Source: Verrucomicrobiia bacterium
Lineage (GTDB): Bacteria; Verrucomicrobiota; Verrucomicrobiia; Palsa-1439
Direction of reading: 5' to 3'
Length of the DNA stretch: 64,000 nucleotides
Assembly: GCA_022072455.1 (NCBI GenBank)
Contig: JAJVHY010000011.1
Span: 27,683-91,682, forward strand
In this document: positions 1 to 8,815 of the stretch, in pieces
Position numbering within the stretch: the first letter of the stretch is position 1
How the letters are laid out: the number at the start of each line of letters is the position of its first letter
Notes under the pieces: generated by a model
The model's input: only the letters and a program-made list of their open reading frames with translations
What the model was told of the DNA's origin: nothing
Database searches by the model: none
Translations under genes and position numbers: made by a program

Positions 1-1222
1 TTTCACGCGGGTAGACGTTCATTCCGCGCACCAAGAACATCTCTTTACGCCGGTCAACGATGTAGATGTAGCCGTCCGAATCTTTTTTCCCCATGTCGCC
101 AGTGTGCAGCCAACCGTTGCGGAGGGCGGCGGACGATTCGTCGGGCTGGTTGTAATAGCCCAACATTACGTTTGGACCGCGGACGACGATTTCACCGACT
201 TCACCGGTGGGAACTTCCCGACCATTGTCGCCAAAGATTTTGACTTCGATGCCACTTAACGGCAAGCCAACCGAACCGGCCTTGCGTGTGCCGTGGAGCG
301 GATTGAAGGAGACGACCGGCGCGGCTTCGCTCAAACCGTAGCCCTCCAGAAGTGGGAACCGGTATTTGCGCTCGAAAACATCGAGGGTTTCGCGGGGCAG
401 GGGAGCTGCCCCGGAGATGGCCAGCCGGATCTTCAACACCCACGGCAACCAGAAGGGCAATTTGGCCTGGGCCATGGCTTGAAAAAGTTGCGGGATGCCG
501 ACGAGGATCGTGGCTCGGTTGCGGATCATTTCGCGCAGGGCGAGCTTGAACGGCTGCACTGATTTTATCAGCACAATGCCGGCGCCTACCGCCAGCGACG
601 TAAAGATACAAACCGTCAGCATGAAACTATGGAACATCGGGAGGAGCAGCGTGATCCGGTCGCGGTGGGTTTCGTCGAGGGCGGCAATACAACTCTGGAC
701 GTTGGCAGTGAAGTTGCCGTAGGTCAGCAGCGCACCTTTGGATTTGCCGGTGGTGCCGGACGTGTAGATGATTACCGCCAAGTCCGAAGCCGCAACCGGT
801 GGGCGAGCCGGTGTGCCTTCCCGCGGGTGGCTCAGATGCTGGACATCCACCAATGACACGCGCTGCAAACCCGCCGTGCTGTCCCGGAGCGAGTGTTCCG
901 TCACCAGGCACGTAAGCCGGCAATCATCCACGATGTGCTGGATTTCTGGCGTCTTGAGAAATGTATTGATCGGGACGACGGTCGCTCCCGATTCGAGTGC
1001 GGCATAGAGCGCGTAGATGAATTGCGGACTGTTCTTCAGCAGGAGACCGACCCGGTCACCCTTGGCGAGTCCTTGCCGGTGTTGAAGATTCAGGGCGTAC
1101 CGGTCAATTTGTTCGCGCAACTGCCGGTAGGTGATCCGGTCAGTGCCCCAGAAAATGGCGACCTTGCGTGGATGGGTGGCGGCCACTTGGGCGAATTGTG
1201 CGAGGAAGGTGGGCGGGTGCAT
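1..1222 (-). CDS. AMP-binding acyl-CoA ligase-like protein (C-terminus cut by window edge)
   Basis: Member of the adenylate-forming ligases, which activate a carboxylic acid (probably a fatty acid) as acyl-AMP and pass it to CoA. Read on the minus strand from ATG at 1222, the frame is open to the window edge for about 407 residues. The AMP-binding P-loop IYTSGTTGKSKG lies near 735-775, and a hinge-like stretch (GDMGKKDSDGYIYIVDRR) is encoded near 45-100. Only the end of the C-terminal lid domain is missing. It lies 14 bp downstream of the lipoprotein gene and probably belongs to the rsmI operon. The substrate cannot be told from sequence. Confidence 0.88.
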   Translation of the reverse strand, partial: MHPPTFLAQFAQVAATHPRKVAIFWGTDRITYRQLREQIDRYALNLQHRQGLAKGDRVGLLLKNSPQFIYALYAALESGATVVPINTFLKTPEIQHIVDDCRLTCLVTEHSLRDSTAGLQRVSLVDVQHLSHPREGTPARPPVAASDLAVIIYTSGTTGKSKGALLTYGNFTANVQSCIAALDETHRDRITLLLPMFHSFMLTVCIFTSLAVGAGIVLIKSVQPFKLALREMIRNRATILVGIPQLFQAMAQAKLPFWLPWVLKIRLAISGAAPLPRETLDVFERKYRFPLLEGYGLSEAAPVVSFNPLHGTRKAGSVGLPLSGIEVKIFGDNGREVPTGEVGEIVVRGPNVMLGYYNQPDESSAALRNGWLHTGDMGKKDSDGYIYIVDRRKEMFLVRGMNVYPRE

Positions 1223-1236
1223 GGGCGAATTCTGGC

Positions 1237-1725
1237 TTACCAGAGCGCCGAGGTTTTTGCCGCTAACATTTCAGTACCATTCCACAAGGTGACGCGCCAA
1301 GCTGAGATCGGACCGGCTTTGAGATAGTCCTCACCGCGAATCCAAAATGTCGTGGTGTGGCGATTCCCAGTTTTGAAGTCGAGAATGCTGATTTTGTCGG
1401 GCGCGTTGACTTGTCGGTACTCCATCTGGACGGTCGTGACGTTGCGACCCGACCAACTCACTCGAAACGATTCCCCTTGTTCTGCCGCCGGCAGGGGACG
1501 TGATTCGGCACGAATTCGTGAGGCGCGATCCGTTAAGAAGAAATCTTGATCAACGCGGCTGATTGTTTCCCGGTGATTGGTCGACCAGACGGCGCGGACG
1601 GAGGGACTGGATTGGCAACCGAGGGTGGCGAGCAAAAGGGGGAACACGAAAAGAGGAAGGCTGAAACCTGAAACTCGAAATTCGAAACGTCGGCGGCTAC
1701 AGCGATTATGGAAGTCAGTCATCAT
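1237..1725 (-). CDS. Putative lipoprotein, unknown function
   Basis: A 162-aa protein I do not recognise. An arginine-rich N-terminus (RRRFEFR) precedes a hydrophobic segment (LPLFVFPLLLATLGC) ending in a lipobox-like LATLGC, so Cys37 is the likely lipidated residue. The rest is soluble and beta-rich in appearance, with no catalytic motif I know. The start at 1725 overlaps the rsmI stop in an ATGA arrangement, suggesting translational coupling; a second ATG follows immediately at 1722. Confidence 0.7.
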   Translation of the reverse strand: MMTDFHNRCSRRRFEFRVSGFSLPLFVFPLLLATLGCQSSPSVRAVWSTNHRETISRVDQDFFLTDRASRIRAESRPLPAAEQGESFRVSWSGRNVTTVQMEYRQVNAPDKISILDFKTGNRHTTTFWIRGEDYLKAGPISAWRVTLWNGTEMLAAKTSALW

Positions 1726-2402
1726 GCGCGATTTCCTTCAACTACCACCGTAATTTCCCCTTTGATGGTGCGCGGCTCAAGCCTTTTCAGCACGGATTCC
1801 ACGTCGCCACGGATGACTTCCTCGAATTTCTTGGTCAACTCACGGGCGACAGCGATTTGCCGGTTGCCGAGGACGGCACGAATGTCGGCGAGACATTTCA
1901 TCAGCCGGTATGGGGACTCGAAGAAAACAAGGGCGCAGGGTAGGGGGGCAAGACTCGCCAAGGCTTTCCGTCGTTGAGTGGATTTGTAGGGCAGAAAGCC
2001 GTGAAACAAGAATGGCTCGGGATTGATCCCGGCAACTGTCAGGGCTGCGGTGATTGCGGACACCCCCGGGATGACTTCCACAGGAACACCGTTTTCCACG
2101 GCCGCACGGATCAATCTGTAGCCGGGATCTGAGAGGGTTGGCATTCCAGCATCGGAGGTCAAGGCCAGTCGGAGGCCGGACTGCAGCTTACCAATAAGCT
2201 CCGCTGTGCGTTTTGCCTCGTTGAATTCATGGTAACTCAGCAGTGGCTTATGGATGCTATAGCGACCCAGAAGTAAGCCCGTATGCCGGGTGTCCTCAGC
2301 GGCAATCAGGTCAGCTTCCCGGAGAGTTCGCAGTGCACGAAGAGTAATGTCCTCCATATTGCCAATCGGTGTACCGACGATAGAAAGTTGGCCAGTGGAC
2401 AT
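1722..2402 (-). CDS. rsmI: 16S rRNA (cytidine-1402-2'-O)-methyltransferase RsmI
   Basis: Tetrapyrrole-methylase-fold enzyme that 2'-O-methylates C1402 of 16S rRNA from SAM. The N-terminus shows the family pattern LSIVGTPIGNMEDITLRAL, then AAEDTRHTG and SYHEFNE. A later stretch SDAGMPTLSDPGYRLI fits the SAM-binding loop, and VFFESPYRL is also typical. The start at 2402 (MSTGQLSIV) is preferred over an in-frame upstream ATG at 2438, because that extension would run into the hairpin terminator at 2430-2466. Length of about 226 aa is slightly short for the family, which often carries an extra C-terminal domain. Confidence 0.93.
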   Translation of the reverse strand: MSTGQLSIVGTPIGNMEDITLRALRTLREADLIAAEDTRHTGLLLGRYSIHKPLLSYHEFNEAKRTAELIGKLQSGLRLALTSDAGMPTLSDPGYRLIRAAVENGVPVEVIPGVSAITAALTVAGINPEPFLFHGFLPYKSTQRRKALASLAPLPCALVFFESPYRLMKCLADIRAVLGNRQIAVARELTKKFEEVIRGDVESVLKRLEPRTIKGEITVVVEGNRA

Positions 2403-2429
2403 AAGCGCGACTTTAGGGAGGCACCGGCA

Positions 2430-2466
2430 GAAAAACAAGCGGCCAGTCTTTCGACTGGCCGCTTGT
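2430..2466 (-). terminator. Intrinsic terminator of the PEP-CTERM gene
   Basis: Perfect 14-bp stem (ACAAGCGGCCAGTC with its complement) at 2435-2448 and 2453-2466 with a 4-nt loop TTTC. Reading the minus strand it is followed by a run of five T (2431-2434 region), 24 bp after the PEP-CTERM stop. It separates that transcript from rsmI. Confidence 0.85.
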
Positions 2467-2489
2467 GTGTACGAAATGTTTGTAACTGA

Positions 2490-3134
2490 TTACGACTTCT
2501 TCCGCCGGCGGACAAACCAAGCGCCTACTACACCCATGCCGACAAGCACCATGGTTGAGGGTTCAGGAATGACGATGAGTGTGTCGGTGTAGAAGCCAGG
2601 CCCGAACAACTCGCTGCCGCCAGTTGTACGTGCGCCCAAAAACGAAGCCAAACTAAACTCAACGCCGAAGTCTGTTGCAGTTGGAGGAGCTCCCGGAAAA
2701 TTCGGACTAGGAACTAGAATCGTGGCGTTTGATACAATTCCATATGCTGTAGCATTCTGAATGATCGAACTATTATAAAACTTCACCCCGAGCGGAGACC
2801 CAACGGCACCCGCTAGTATATTGCTTGCAACTGCCGGAGACCCAATACCAAAAAAACCAGCCGTGTCAACAGAGGTATCACCAATTGTCCCGGTAGCCAG
2901 AACGAAATTTGTTCCACCTTGAAGCGCAATAAGTTGGATGACGGCTCCATCGCCCTGTGCGCCCGTTCCGGCAGTGAGAGGGGTAAGACCGAGAGCATCA
3001 GCGTAAAAAGGAGCAATTTCGCCACTTCCAACCGATCCGTCATTTGCCCAATTAATAAAAATATCGCCGCCTGCAAATGAGTACGTCGATGTCAATAATG
3101 CGGTTGTGATAGCCAATAAGGAGTGTTTTTTCAT
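2490..3134 (-). CDS. PEP-CTERM sorting-domain protein
   Basis: A 214-aa exported protein. The N-terminus (MKKHSLLAITTALLTSTYSFAGG) is a Sec signal peptide. The C-terminus is a classic PEP-CTERM signal: VIPEPSTMVLVGMG, a short hydrophobic span, and RRRKKS at the end. In PEP-CTERM/exosortase systems such proteins are processed and linked to the extracellular matrix or surface. The middle is Gly/Thr/Ala-rich without a recognised domain. It lies 25 bp downstream of the TIGR02597-like gene and ends at a strong terminator, so the two probably form a transcript. No exosortase is visible in this window. Confidence 0.85.
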   Translation of the reverse strand: MKKHSLLAITTALLTSTYSFAGGDIFINWANDGSVGSGEIAPFYADALGLTPLTAGTGAQGDGAVIQLIALQGGTNFVLATGTIGDTSVDTAGFFGIGSPAVASNILAGAVGSPLGVKFYNSSIIQNATAYGIVSNATILVPSPNFPGAPPTATDFGVEFSLASFLGARTTGGSELFGPGFYTDTLIVIPEPSTMVLVGMGVVGAWFVRRRKKS

Positions 3135-3159
3135 AGTCAGTTCTCTCTAGTCCACAAAT

Positions 3160-4245
3160 TTACGGCGTATACGGCACTGGACGGTTCCACAACCCTCCAG
3201 AGGTTTTATTGTAAATCAAATAACCGGTTCCAGGCTCGAGTACGAGATTATTAGTTACACCAGGGCCTACTATAAACCAGTTTGTTTGAACAGGAGGTGG
3301 GACTGACTGAATGCGGTAGAACATTGTACGCCATGCTCCCGCCGCGCTATCCCAAACGAATACATTATCGGCTGAACCCGATCCTGCTCCAGGATTAAAA
3401 CCGGTTCCTGGAGAAGCCAAAAGGCTGTTCGATATAGTTACACCTGCAGGAAAGGCATTCGCAACAAAGTTATACCCTGTCTCCAGAACTGTTACCCCAT
3501 TAGTGATTGCAACATCACCAATTAATACGAGATTTGTTAGGTTGGCTGAACGCCTTAGGACAAACAGCGCTTCATCAGGCATAATCGGAAGGTCGTCTAC
3601 GTTCCCAATTCCGACTTGAAACCAGTTCGTTACGAAACTTGGTGCGCCACTCTTTCGAGGAAAGATCGTAACGAAAGCCCCATTGTTCATGAGATAAAGG
3701 TTATCTGCTGAACCAGTCGCAGCTCCTGCCTGGAGTGGTGTATTTGTAACATCGCCGAATATGTCACGTATCCGCCAGAATGGGCGCACACAGTACCGGT
3801 CGTTTGCAAGAACGGGTCCAGCAGAAAGAGCGGTAAGATTTTCACCGCCGGTTAAAAGTGTCAGTGTTGTTGAAGTGTTTGTTTGAATCGCAAAATAGCG
3901 CCCGACCGCATTACCTGTTAAAAATTGAACATAATACTGCGGGTTTGTAAGCGTTCCAGTTATTTTCGTTGCATAGTTAGCAGTGCCGCAAGTGGCGCAT
4001 CCTCCTGAGATCGTGTCCGAAGTAACCGATGTCACAAGTCCTTGATCAGCCTTCATTCGTTGAAGAGGAAGGCCAATTGGAGTGAAAGTATTCCCTGAAA
4101 GGGTATTTGTGATCGTAGATTTCACAAACCCGACGGGATCGGTGTAAACATCAACAGCGAGGACCGAGGTGGTGGAAAGAAGCCCGAGTGAGAGCAGGGC
4201 AAAAATAGAAAGAGCCAACAACTGGCGGCAAAATCGATTTGTCAT
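3160..4245 (-). CDS. TIGR02597-like secreted protein
   Basis: A 361-aa exported protein. Signal peptide at the N-terminus (RFCRQLLALSIFALLSLGLL, cleavage probably after VLA), then VDVYTDPVGFVKSTI, which resembles the start of the TIGR02597 family I recall from Verrucomicrobia; function unknown. The mature part is beta-rich with repeated GSADN-(L/V)-(Y/F)-(L/V) blocks (near residues 205 and 295). The start at 4245 was chosen because it sits at the signal peptide and has GGAG upstream; an ATG at 4377 is in frame but gives an unlikely leader. Base composition is AT-richer than the neighbours. Confidence 0.72.
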   Translation of the reverse strand: MTNRFCRQLLALSIFALLSLGLLSTTSVLAVDVYTDPVGFVKSTITNTLSGNTFTPIGLPLQRMKADQGLVTSVTSDTISGGCATCGTANYATKITGTLTNPQYYVQFLTGNAVGRYFAIQTNTSTTLTLLTGGENLTALSAGPVLANDRYCVRPFWRIRDIFGDVTNTPLQAGAATGSADNLYLMNNGAFVTIFPRKSGAPSFVTNWFQVGIGNVDDLPIMPDEALFVLRRSANLTNLVLIGDVAITNGVTVLETGYNFVANAFPAGVTISNSLLASPGTGFNPGAGSGSADNVFVWDSAAGAWRTMFYRIQSVPPPVQTNWFIVGPGVTNNLVLEPGTGYLIYNKTSGGLWNRPVPYTP

Positions 4246-4281
4246 GACGATGTCATCTCCAGACGCTTTGAGTATTTCCAT

Positions 4282-4334
4282 GTTCACAGTCTTGATGAAC
4301 GAACCCCAACTCATATGTTCACCGCATGGTGAAC
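4282..4334. promoter_or_regulatory. Inverted repeats upstream of the TIGR02597-like gene, possible operator
   Basis: GTTCACC-N4-GGTGAAC at 4317-4334 is a perfect 7-bp dyad, about 70-90 bp upstream of the start at 4245. A weaker copy with the same half-sites (GTTCA ... TGAAC) lies at about 4282-4299. Two related dyads in an intergenic region suggest a repressor or activator site, but no cognate regulator is visible. Confidence 0.35.
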
Positions 4335-4723
4335 TATCAATGTGCGAGAAAGTAGCAGCACCACAGGAGGGTGTCAACGATTATTTCGTCTTTAGTGAAA
4401 CGGTTTACGTACCTTATTGAGCGCACCTTAGGGTTTGCAATATTATCGCAAAAACGTGTCGAATTTGGCGCAAATGATCCTATCTCATAGTGGAGGTGGC
4501 GGCAACCCAAAGCGATATTCACCACGAAATGCTCGAAAGTACACGAAAACGAAATGAGGAAGACGAGATGGTGAAACCACGGAATGCACGGAACTGCACG
4601 GAAGATCTCGGCAACTTCATCACAAATGCGTCATTTACCTGTTCACTGAAGAATTTGCGCCTTGCCGGAGGACGGGCATCTGTGGTTTGAACTGGTGTGG
4701 TAACCAACTAGGAAAATTACGCC
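4335..4723. other. Intergenic region without a recognisable gene
   Basis: About 390 bp between divergent transcription units. Short open frames occur on both strands but lack plausible ribosome sites and family features. AGGA at about 4710 before the galT ATG is a modest ribosome-binding site. No RNA gene or repeat was recognised. Confidence 0.5.
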
Positions 4724-5746
4724 ATGCCAGAATTACGCAAAGATCCGATCATCGGCCGCTGGGTCATCATCGCAACGGAACGCGGGAAGCGCCCAAGCGA
4801 TTACGTGACCGCATCAGCGGAAGCACTCGACCCCGGCAAGAACCCATTTGCCGAAGGCAACGAGCATTTGACTCCGCCAGAAGTTTTCGCCTTCCGCGAT
4901 CCCAAGAGCAAACCGAACTCGACTGGGTGGCAGGTGCGGGTGGTGCCGAATAAGTTTCCGGCGTTGCGCATCGAGGGCGAATTGGAAAAGGAGGGGCAGG
5001 GGATCTATGACATGATGAACGGAATCGGCGCGCATGAGGTCGTCATCGAATCGCCGAATCCAGATATCCAATTAGAACAGCAGCCGGTCGAGGGCGTGGC
5101 GAGGGTATTGGAGGCGTACAAGGTGCGCATGCAAGACCTGCTCCGCGATGCGCGCTTTCGCTACATTCTAATTTTCAAAAACTTTGGCCGGCAAGCGGGC
5201 GCATCCATCGCGCATCCTCACTCACAATTAATCGCCACGCCAGTGACACCCAAGCGCGTGAAGGAAAAGCTCGCGGGCGCGATGCATTACTTTGCCTTCA
5301 AAGATCGCTGCATCTTTGAAGACATTCTCAAACAGGAGATCCGCGAGGGGGCGCGGTTGGTATACGAGAATGCCGGGTTTGTCGCGTTCTGTCCATTTGC
5401 GGCACGCTTTCCGTTCGAGATCACGATTCTGCCGCGCCGGCAGTCTGCGTACTTCTCGGATATCCATCCCGACGAGATTTTATTGTTGGCGGATATGTTG
5501 AAGGTAACATTGCAGAAATTAAGCAAAGCATTAAATCAACCGCAGTACAACTTCATCATCCACACCGCACCAGCGCGGTATGCGCATCATGGGTATTGGT
5601 CAACCATTGACCAGGATTACCGGTGGCATATTGAGATTCTTCCGCGTCTGACTTTGATTGCTGGGTTTGAGGTGGGGACAGGGTTTTATATTAATCCAAC
5701 GCCTCCGGAAGAGTCGGCGAAGTATTTACGCGAGATTCCGGTCTAA
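4724..5746 (+). CDS. galT: Galactose-1-phosphate uridylyltransferase
   Basis: Leloir-pathway enzyme exchanging UMP between UDP-glucose and galactose-1-phosphate; cytoplasmic. The HIT-type active-site motif HPHSQ is at residues 164-168, with His166 the expected uridylylated nucleophile. The N-terminal half has RKDPIIGRWVIIATERGKRP and the C-terminal half YHxxxHxE-like features (YWSTIDQDYRWHIEILPR). Length of 340 aa is normal. The canonical N-terminal zinc site (CPFCxGNE) is replaced by NPFAEGNE, so the structural zinc is probably absent. It appears monocistronic and is followed by a REP-like pair. No galK or galE is adjacent. Confidence 0.93.
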   Translation: MPELRKDPIIGRWVIIATERGKRPSDYVTASAEALDPGKNPFAEGNEHLTPPEVFAFRDPKSKPNSTGWQVRVVPNKFPALRIEGELEKEGQGIYDMMNGIGAHEVVIESPNPDIQLEQQPVEGVARVLEAYKVRMQDLLRDARFRYILIFKNFGRQAGASIAHPHSQLIATPVTPKRVKEKLAGAMHYFAFKDRCIFEDILKQEIREGARLVYENAGFVAFCPFAARFPFEITILPRRQSAYFSDIHPDEILLLADMLKVTLQKLSKALNQPQYNFIIHTAPARYAHHGYWSTIDQDYRWHIEILPRLTLIAGFEVGTGFYINPTPPEESAKYLREIPV

Positions 5747-5759
5747 AACCTCATCCTGT

Positions 5760-5835
5760 AGCGGCGGTCTATGACCGTCGCTGTTAGTAGGATATATGGC
5801 AATCCAAATTCGGCGGTCATAGGCCCGCCGCTGCA
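5760..5835. repeat. REP-like inverted pair downstream of galT
   Basis: Two related hairpin-forming elements in opposite orientation. The first (5760-5782) has arms AGCGGCGGTC and GACCGTCGCT around TAT. The second (5811-5832) is close to the reverse complement of the first. Spacing and opposed orientation resemble REP/BIME elements; the first copy could also act as a galT terminator. Confidence 0.6.
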
Positions 5836-5937
5836 TAAGTTCGATTAAAGCCTACATATGTTATTAGATATAACATAGATTGTGCGACGTTTCAGATTCG
5901 TGAGTTTTGTTGGAATCATTTGGTGTTTAAGCATCTT

Positions 5938-6888
5938 TCAATCAACCAAGCCAAAACGCTTGGTAAATGGCCAATAGACAAAGACCGCCCGCCCTACCAG
6001 TGCCTTCTCCTGAACTGCCCCCCAATAGCGACCGTCCAGACTGCTCGCACTGTTATCACCAAGCACAAACAATCCCTTCGGCGGTACCTCGAAAACCGCG
6101 TGGTCGCTGGGTATGTACTTGGGCGGTGGAAAACTTCTTGGAATGAGATACCCGGTATAGCCATCTTCGCGTGAGTAAATCCGCGAGAAACTCGAACGTT
6201 CATCAAGTATTGCACCATTGACAAGGACGTGTGGCGGCTTAATCTGGACCGTATCACCGCCGAGGCCGATCAATCTCTTGATGTAAAACTTTCCACGCGA
6301 CGCCTCCGGTATGTCGACAATTTCGCTCGTATCGAAGACGATAACCTCACCGCGAGTCGGTTTGCGAAAATGGTATGTGAACCGATCGACAAAAATATGA
6401 TCCCCCCGACTCCGGTACCCGTATTCCTGATAGATCTTCCCTTGAAAAAACACCCCGAACAAAATCTCCGGCAGTGCGGGTTTCTGATTCTGCGGATACG
6501 GTTTCAGATCAGGCGCGGGTGGATAAATTCCAAACAGCGTTGGCTGCATTGAGCCAGTGGGAATCTTGAATGGTTGGATGAAAAAAGTACGCACCGCCAT
6601 GGCGACGATGGCTGCGACCAGAAAAACCTCCACGTTTTCCCGCAAGCTCGCGAAAGATTGGCGGGGAAAAGTACGTTCGAGCTGGCGCTCTAATTTTTCC
6701 ACCAAGCCGGGCACGGCCGGGGCCTGCCGCGACTGGACAGCGATCGCGAGCGCATCGGCGGCGCTAGCCGTCTCGGTGACGCGTTGCGGATCGAGAATAT
6801 CGCGTTGCATTCGCAACAGTTTGCGAGTGCCTTTGACCAGATGGCGAGCTTGCTTGAGCAGCGAATGATTTCTCCACCAATTCAACAT
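5938..6888 (-). CDS. lepB: Signal peptidase I
   Basis: Membrane serine protease of family S26 that removes signal peptides on the outer face of the inner membrane. After a basic cytoplasmic N-terminus a membrane anchor appears near residues 95-112 (VFLVAAIVAMAVRTFFI). The Ser box follows immediately (IPTGSMQPTLFG, catalytic Ser), then the Lys box YIKRLIGLGGDTV, and the C-terminal box VLGDNSASSLDGRYWG. At 316 aa it is larger than minimal LepB because of the N-terminal extension. Starts 7 bp after the lepA stop, the common lepA-lepB arrangement. It can serve the many signal-peptide proteins in this window. Confidence 0.93.
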   Translation of the reverse strand: MLNWWRNHSLLKQARHLVKGTRKLLRMQRDILDPQRVTETASAADALAIAVQSRQAPAVPGLVEKLERQLERTFPRQSFASLRENVEVFLVAAIVAMAVRTFFIQPFKIPTGSMQPTLFGIYPPAPDLKPYPQNQKPALPEILFGVFFQGKIYQEYGYRSRGDHIFVDRFTYHFRKPTRGEVIVFDTSEIVDIPEASRGKFYIKRLIGLGGDTVQIKPPHVLVNGAILDERSSFSRIYSREDGYTGYLIPRSFPPPKYIPSDHAVFEVPPKGLFVLGDNSASSLDGRYWGAVQEKALVGRAVFVYWPFTKRFGLVD

Positions 6889-6895
6889 GGTCGCC

Positions 6896-8692
6896 CTACC
6901 CGGATTTCAAAACGGAAATGAAGGCCTCTTGCGGGATGTTGACCTTGCCGACTTGCTTCATCCGCTTTTTGCCTTCCTTTTGTTTTTCCCACAGCTTGCG
7001 TTTCCGGGAAATGTCGCCGCCGTAACATTTCGCCGTTACATTTTTCGACAAAGCCTTGACCGTTTCGCGGGCGATAATTTTCCCGCCAATCGCGGCTTGG
7101 ATGGCGATCTGGAACATCTGTTGCGGTATGACTTCCTGCAACTTCAACGCCAAAGCGCGCCCGCGTGCCTCCGCCTTCGTGCGGTGAACGATACTGGAGA
7201 ACGCGTCCACGGGTTCGCCGTTGACGAGGATATCGAGCTTAATCAAATCGCCTTCGCGGAAGCCGGCATGCTCGTAGTCTAGTGAGCCGTACCCGCGAGT
7301 CACACTCTTGATCTTGTCATGAAAGTCCACGACGATTTCATTGAGCGGCATCTCCGCCGTCAACATCACCCGGTGCGAATCAATCGAATCCGTCTTCTTC
7401 ATCTCCCCGCGTTTTTCCATGACCAACTGCATCATGTCCCCGATGTACTCATTCGGGCAGATGATGAACGCCTTGACGTATGGCTCCTCGATATGATCCA
7501 CCACCGATAAATCCGGCAAATGCACCGGGTTGTCCACTTCGAGTATCTCGCCATCTGTCTTTAACACGTGATACACCACGCTCGGATACGTCGCGATGAT
7601 GTCCATGTCGAACTGCCGGCGCAACCGCTCTTGGACAATTTCCAAATGCAGCAATCCCAAAAAACCGCACCGGAACCCAAACCCCAACGCGACTGAACTC
7701 TCCGCTTGGTACATGAAGGCCGAGTCGTTCAAATGCAATTTCCCCAACGCCGCTTTCAAATGTTCGTAGTCCGCGGAGTTGACCGGATAAATCCCCGAAA
7801 AAACCATCGGATGCACTTGCTGAAAACCCGGCAACATCTTCGAGGCTGGCCGCTTCGCATCGGTGATCGTCTCGCCGATCTTTACATCAGCCGTGCTCTT
7901 TATATTCGCGATCACATAGCCAACATCGCCAGCCTCCAACCGGTCGCGCTTCTGCGGTTTCGGGTCGAACACGCCAACATCCTTCACCTCAAATTTCGCC
8001 CCTGAACTCATCAACTGAATCATCATCCCCGGCTGAATCGCGCCGGCAAAGAGCCGCACATACGTCACCACACCGCGGTATGTGTCGAACATTGAATCAA
8101 ACACCAGCGCCTGCAATGCCTCCTCGCCGGTCGCCTGCGGTGGCGGAACATGCGCAATGACCGCCTCCAAAATATCTACGATCCCGATTCCGGTCTTCGC
8201 GCTCGCCAACACCGCCGACTCCCCCGGTATCGCGAGAATCTCCTCCAACTGCCGGCGCGCCTCCTCGATGTTGGCGTTCGGCAAATCAATCTTGTTAATC
8301 ACCGGCACCAGCGTCAGCTTCTGTTTGGTCGCGAGATGCACATTGGCGACCGTCTGCGCTTCGACCCCTTGCGCCGCGTCCACGATCAACACCGCGCCCT
8401 CGCATGCTGCCAAACTCCGCGAAACTTCATAGGCAAAGTCCACATGCCCGGGCGTGTCGATCAAGTTCAACACATACGTCTTCCCGTCCTTCGCGTGATA
8501 ACTCATCGTCACCGGGTGGGCTTTGATCGTGATCCCGCGTTCGCGTTCGAGGTCCATCGAATCGAGCACCTGATCGCGCATCTCGCGTTTCTCCAGCGCG
8601 CCGGTCGTTTCGAGTAACCGGTCCGACAAAGTCGTCTTGCCGTGGTCGATATGCGCGATGATGCAAAAATTCCGTATTAAACTGGCGTCCAT
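6896..8692 (-). CDS. lepA: Translation elongation factor 4 (LepA)
   Basis: Ribosome-associated GTPase of the EF-G family. The G1 motif AHIDHGKTT is near residue 12, followed by [18 protein letters not shown] (G3) and NKIDLPNA (G4). The LepA-specific C-terminal domain ends with [27 protein letters not shown]. Length of about 598 aa is typical. The start at 8692 ([14 protein letters not shown]) fits the family better than the ATG seven codons upstream. Followed at once by lepB. Confidence 0.96.
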   Translation of the reverse strand: MDASLIRNFCIIAHIDHGKTTLSDRLLETTGALEKREMRDQVLDSMDLERERGITIKAHPVTMSYHAKDGKTYVLNLIDTPGHVDFAYEVSRSLAACEGAVLIVDAAQGVEAQTVANVHLATKQKLTLVPVINKIDLPNANIEEARRQLEEILAIPGESAVLASAKTGIGIVDILEAVIAHVPPPQATGEEALQALVFDSMFDTYRGVVTYVRLFAGAIQPGMMIQLMSSGAKFEVKDVGVFDPKPQKRDRLEAGDVGYVIANIKSTADVKIGETITDAKRPASKMLPGFQQVHPMVFSGIYPVNSADYEHLKAALGKLHLNDSAFMYQAESSVALGFGFRCGFLGLLHLEIVQERLRRQFDMDIIATYPSVVYHVLKTDGEILEVDNPVHLPDLSVVDHIEEPYVKAFIICPNEYIGDMMQLVMEKRGEMKKTDSIDSHRVMLTAEMPLNEIVVDFHDKIKSVTRGYGSLDYEHAGFREGDLIKLDILVNGEPVDAFSSIVHRTKAEARGRALALKLQEVIPQQMFQIAIQAAIGGKIIARETVKALSKNVTAKCYGGDISRKRKLWEKQKEGKKRMKQVGKVNIPQEAFISVLKSG

Positions 8693-8815
8693 TGAAGCCG
8701 CGCACTCTAGCATCCTTCCCGGAAAACTGACAAACTTTTTACAAACTCCTTACCGCTTTCTGACCACTCTTCCGGTAATCTCGTGTCAGATGAGGCAGAA
8801 AGGAAACCAAACCAA

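Noticed and set aside
4317..4334. LexA (SOS) box
   Set aside because: Half-sites GTTC/GAAC are present but the spacing is wider than in LexA motifs I know, and the downstream gene is not a repair gene.
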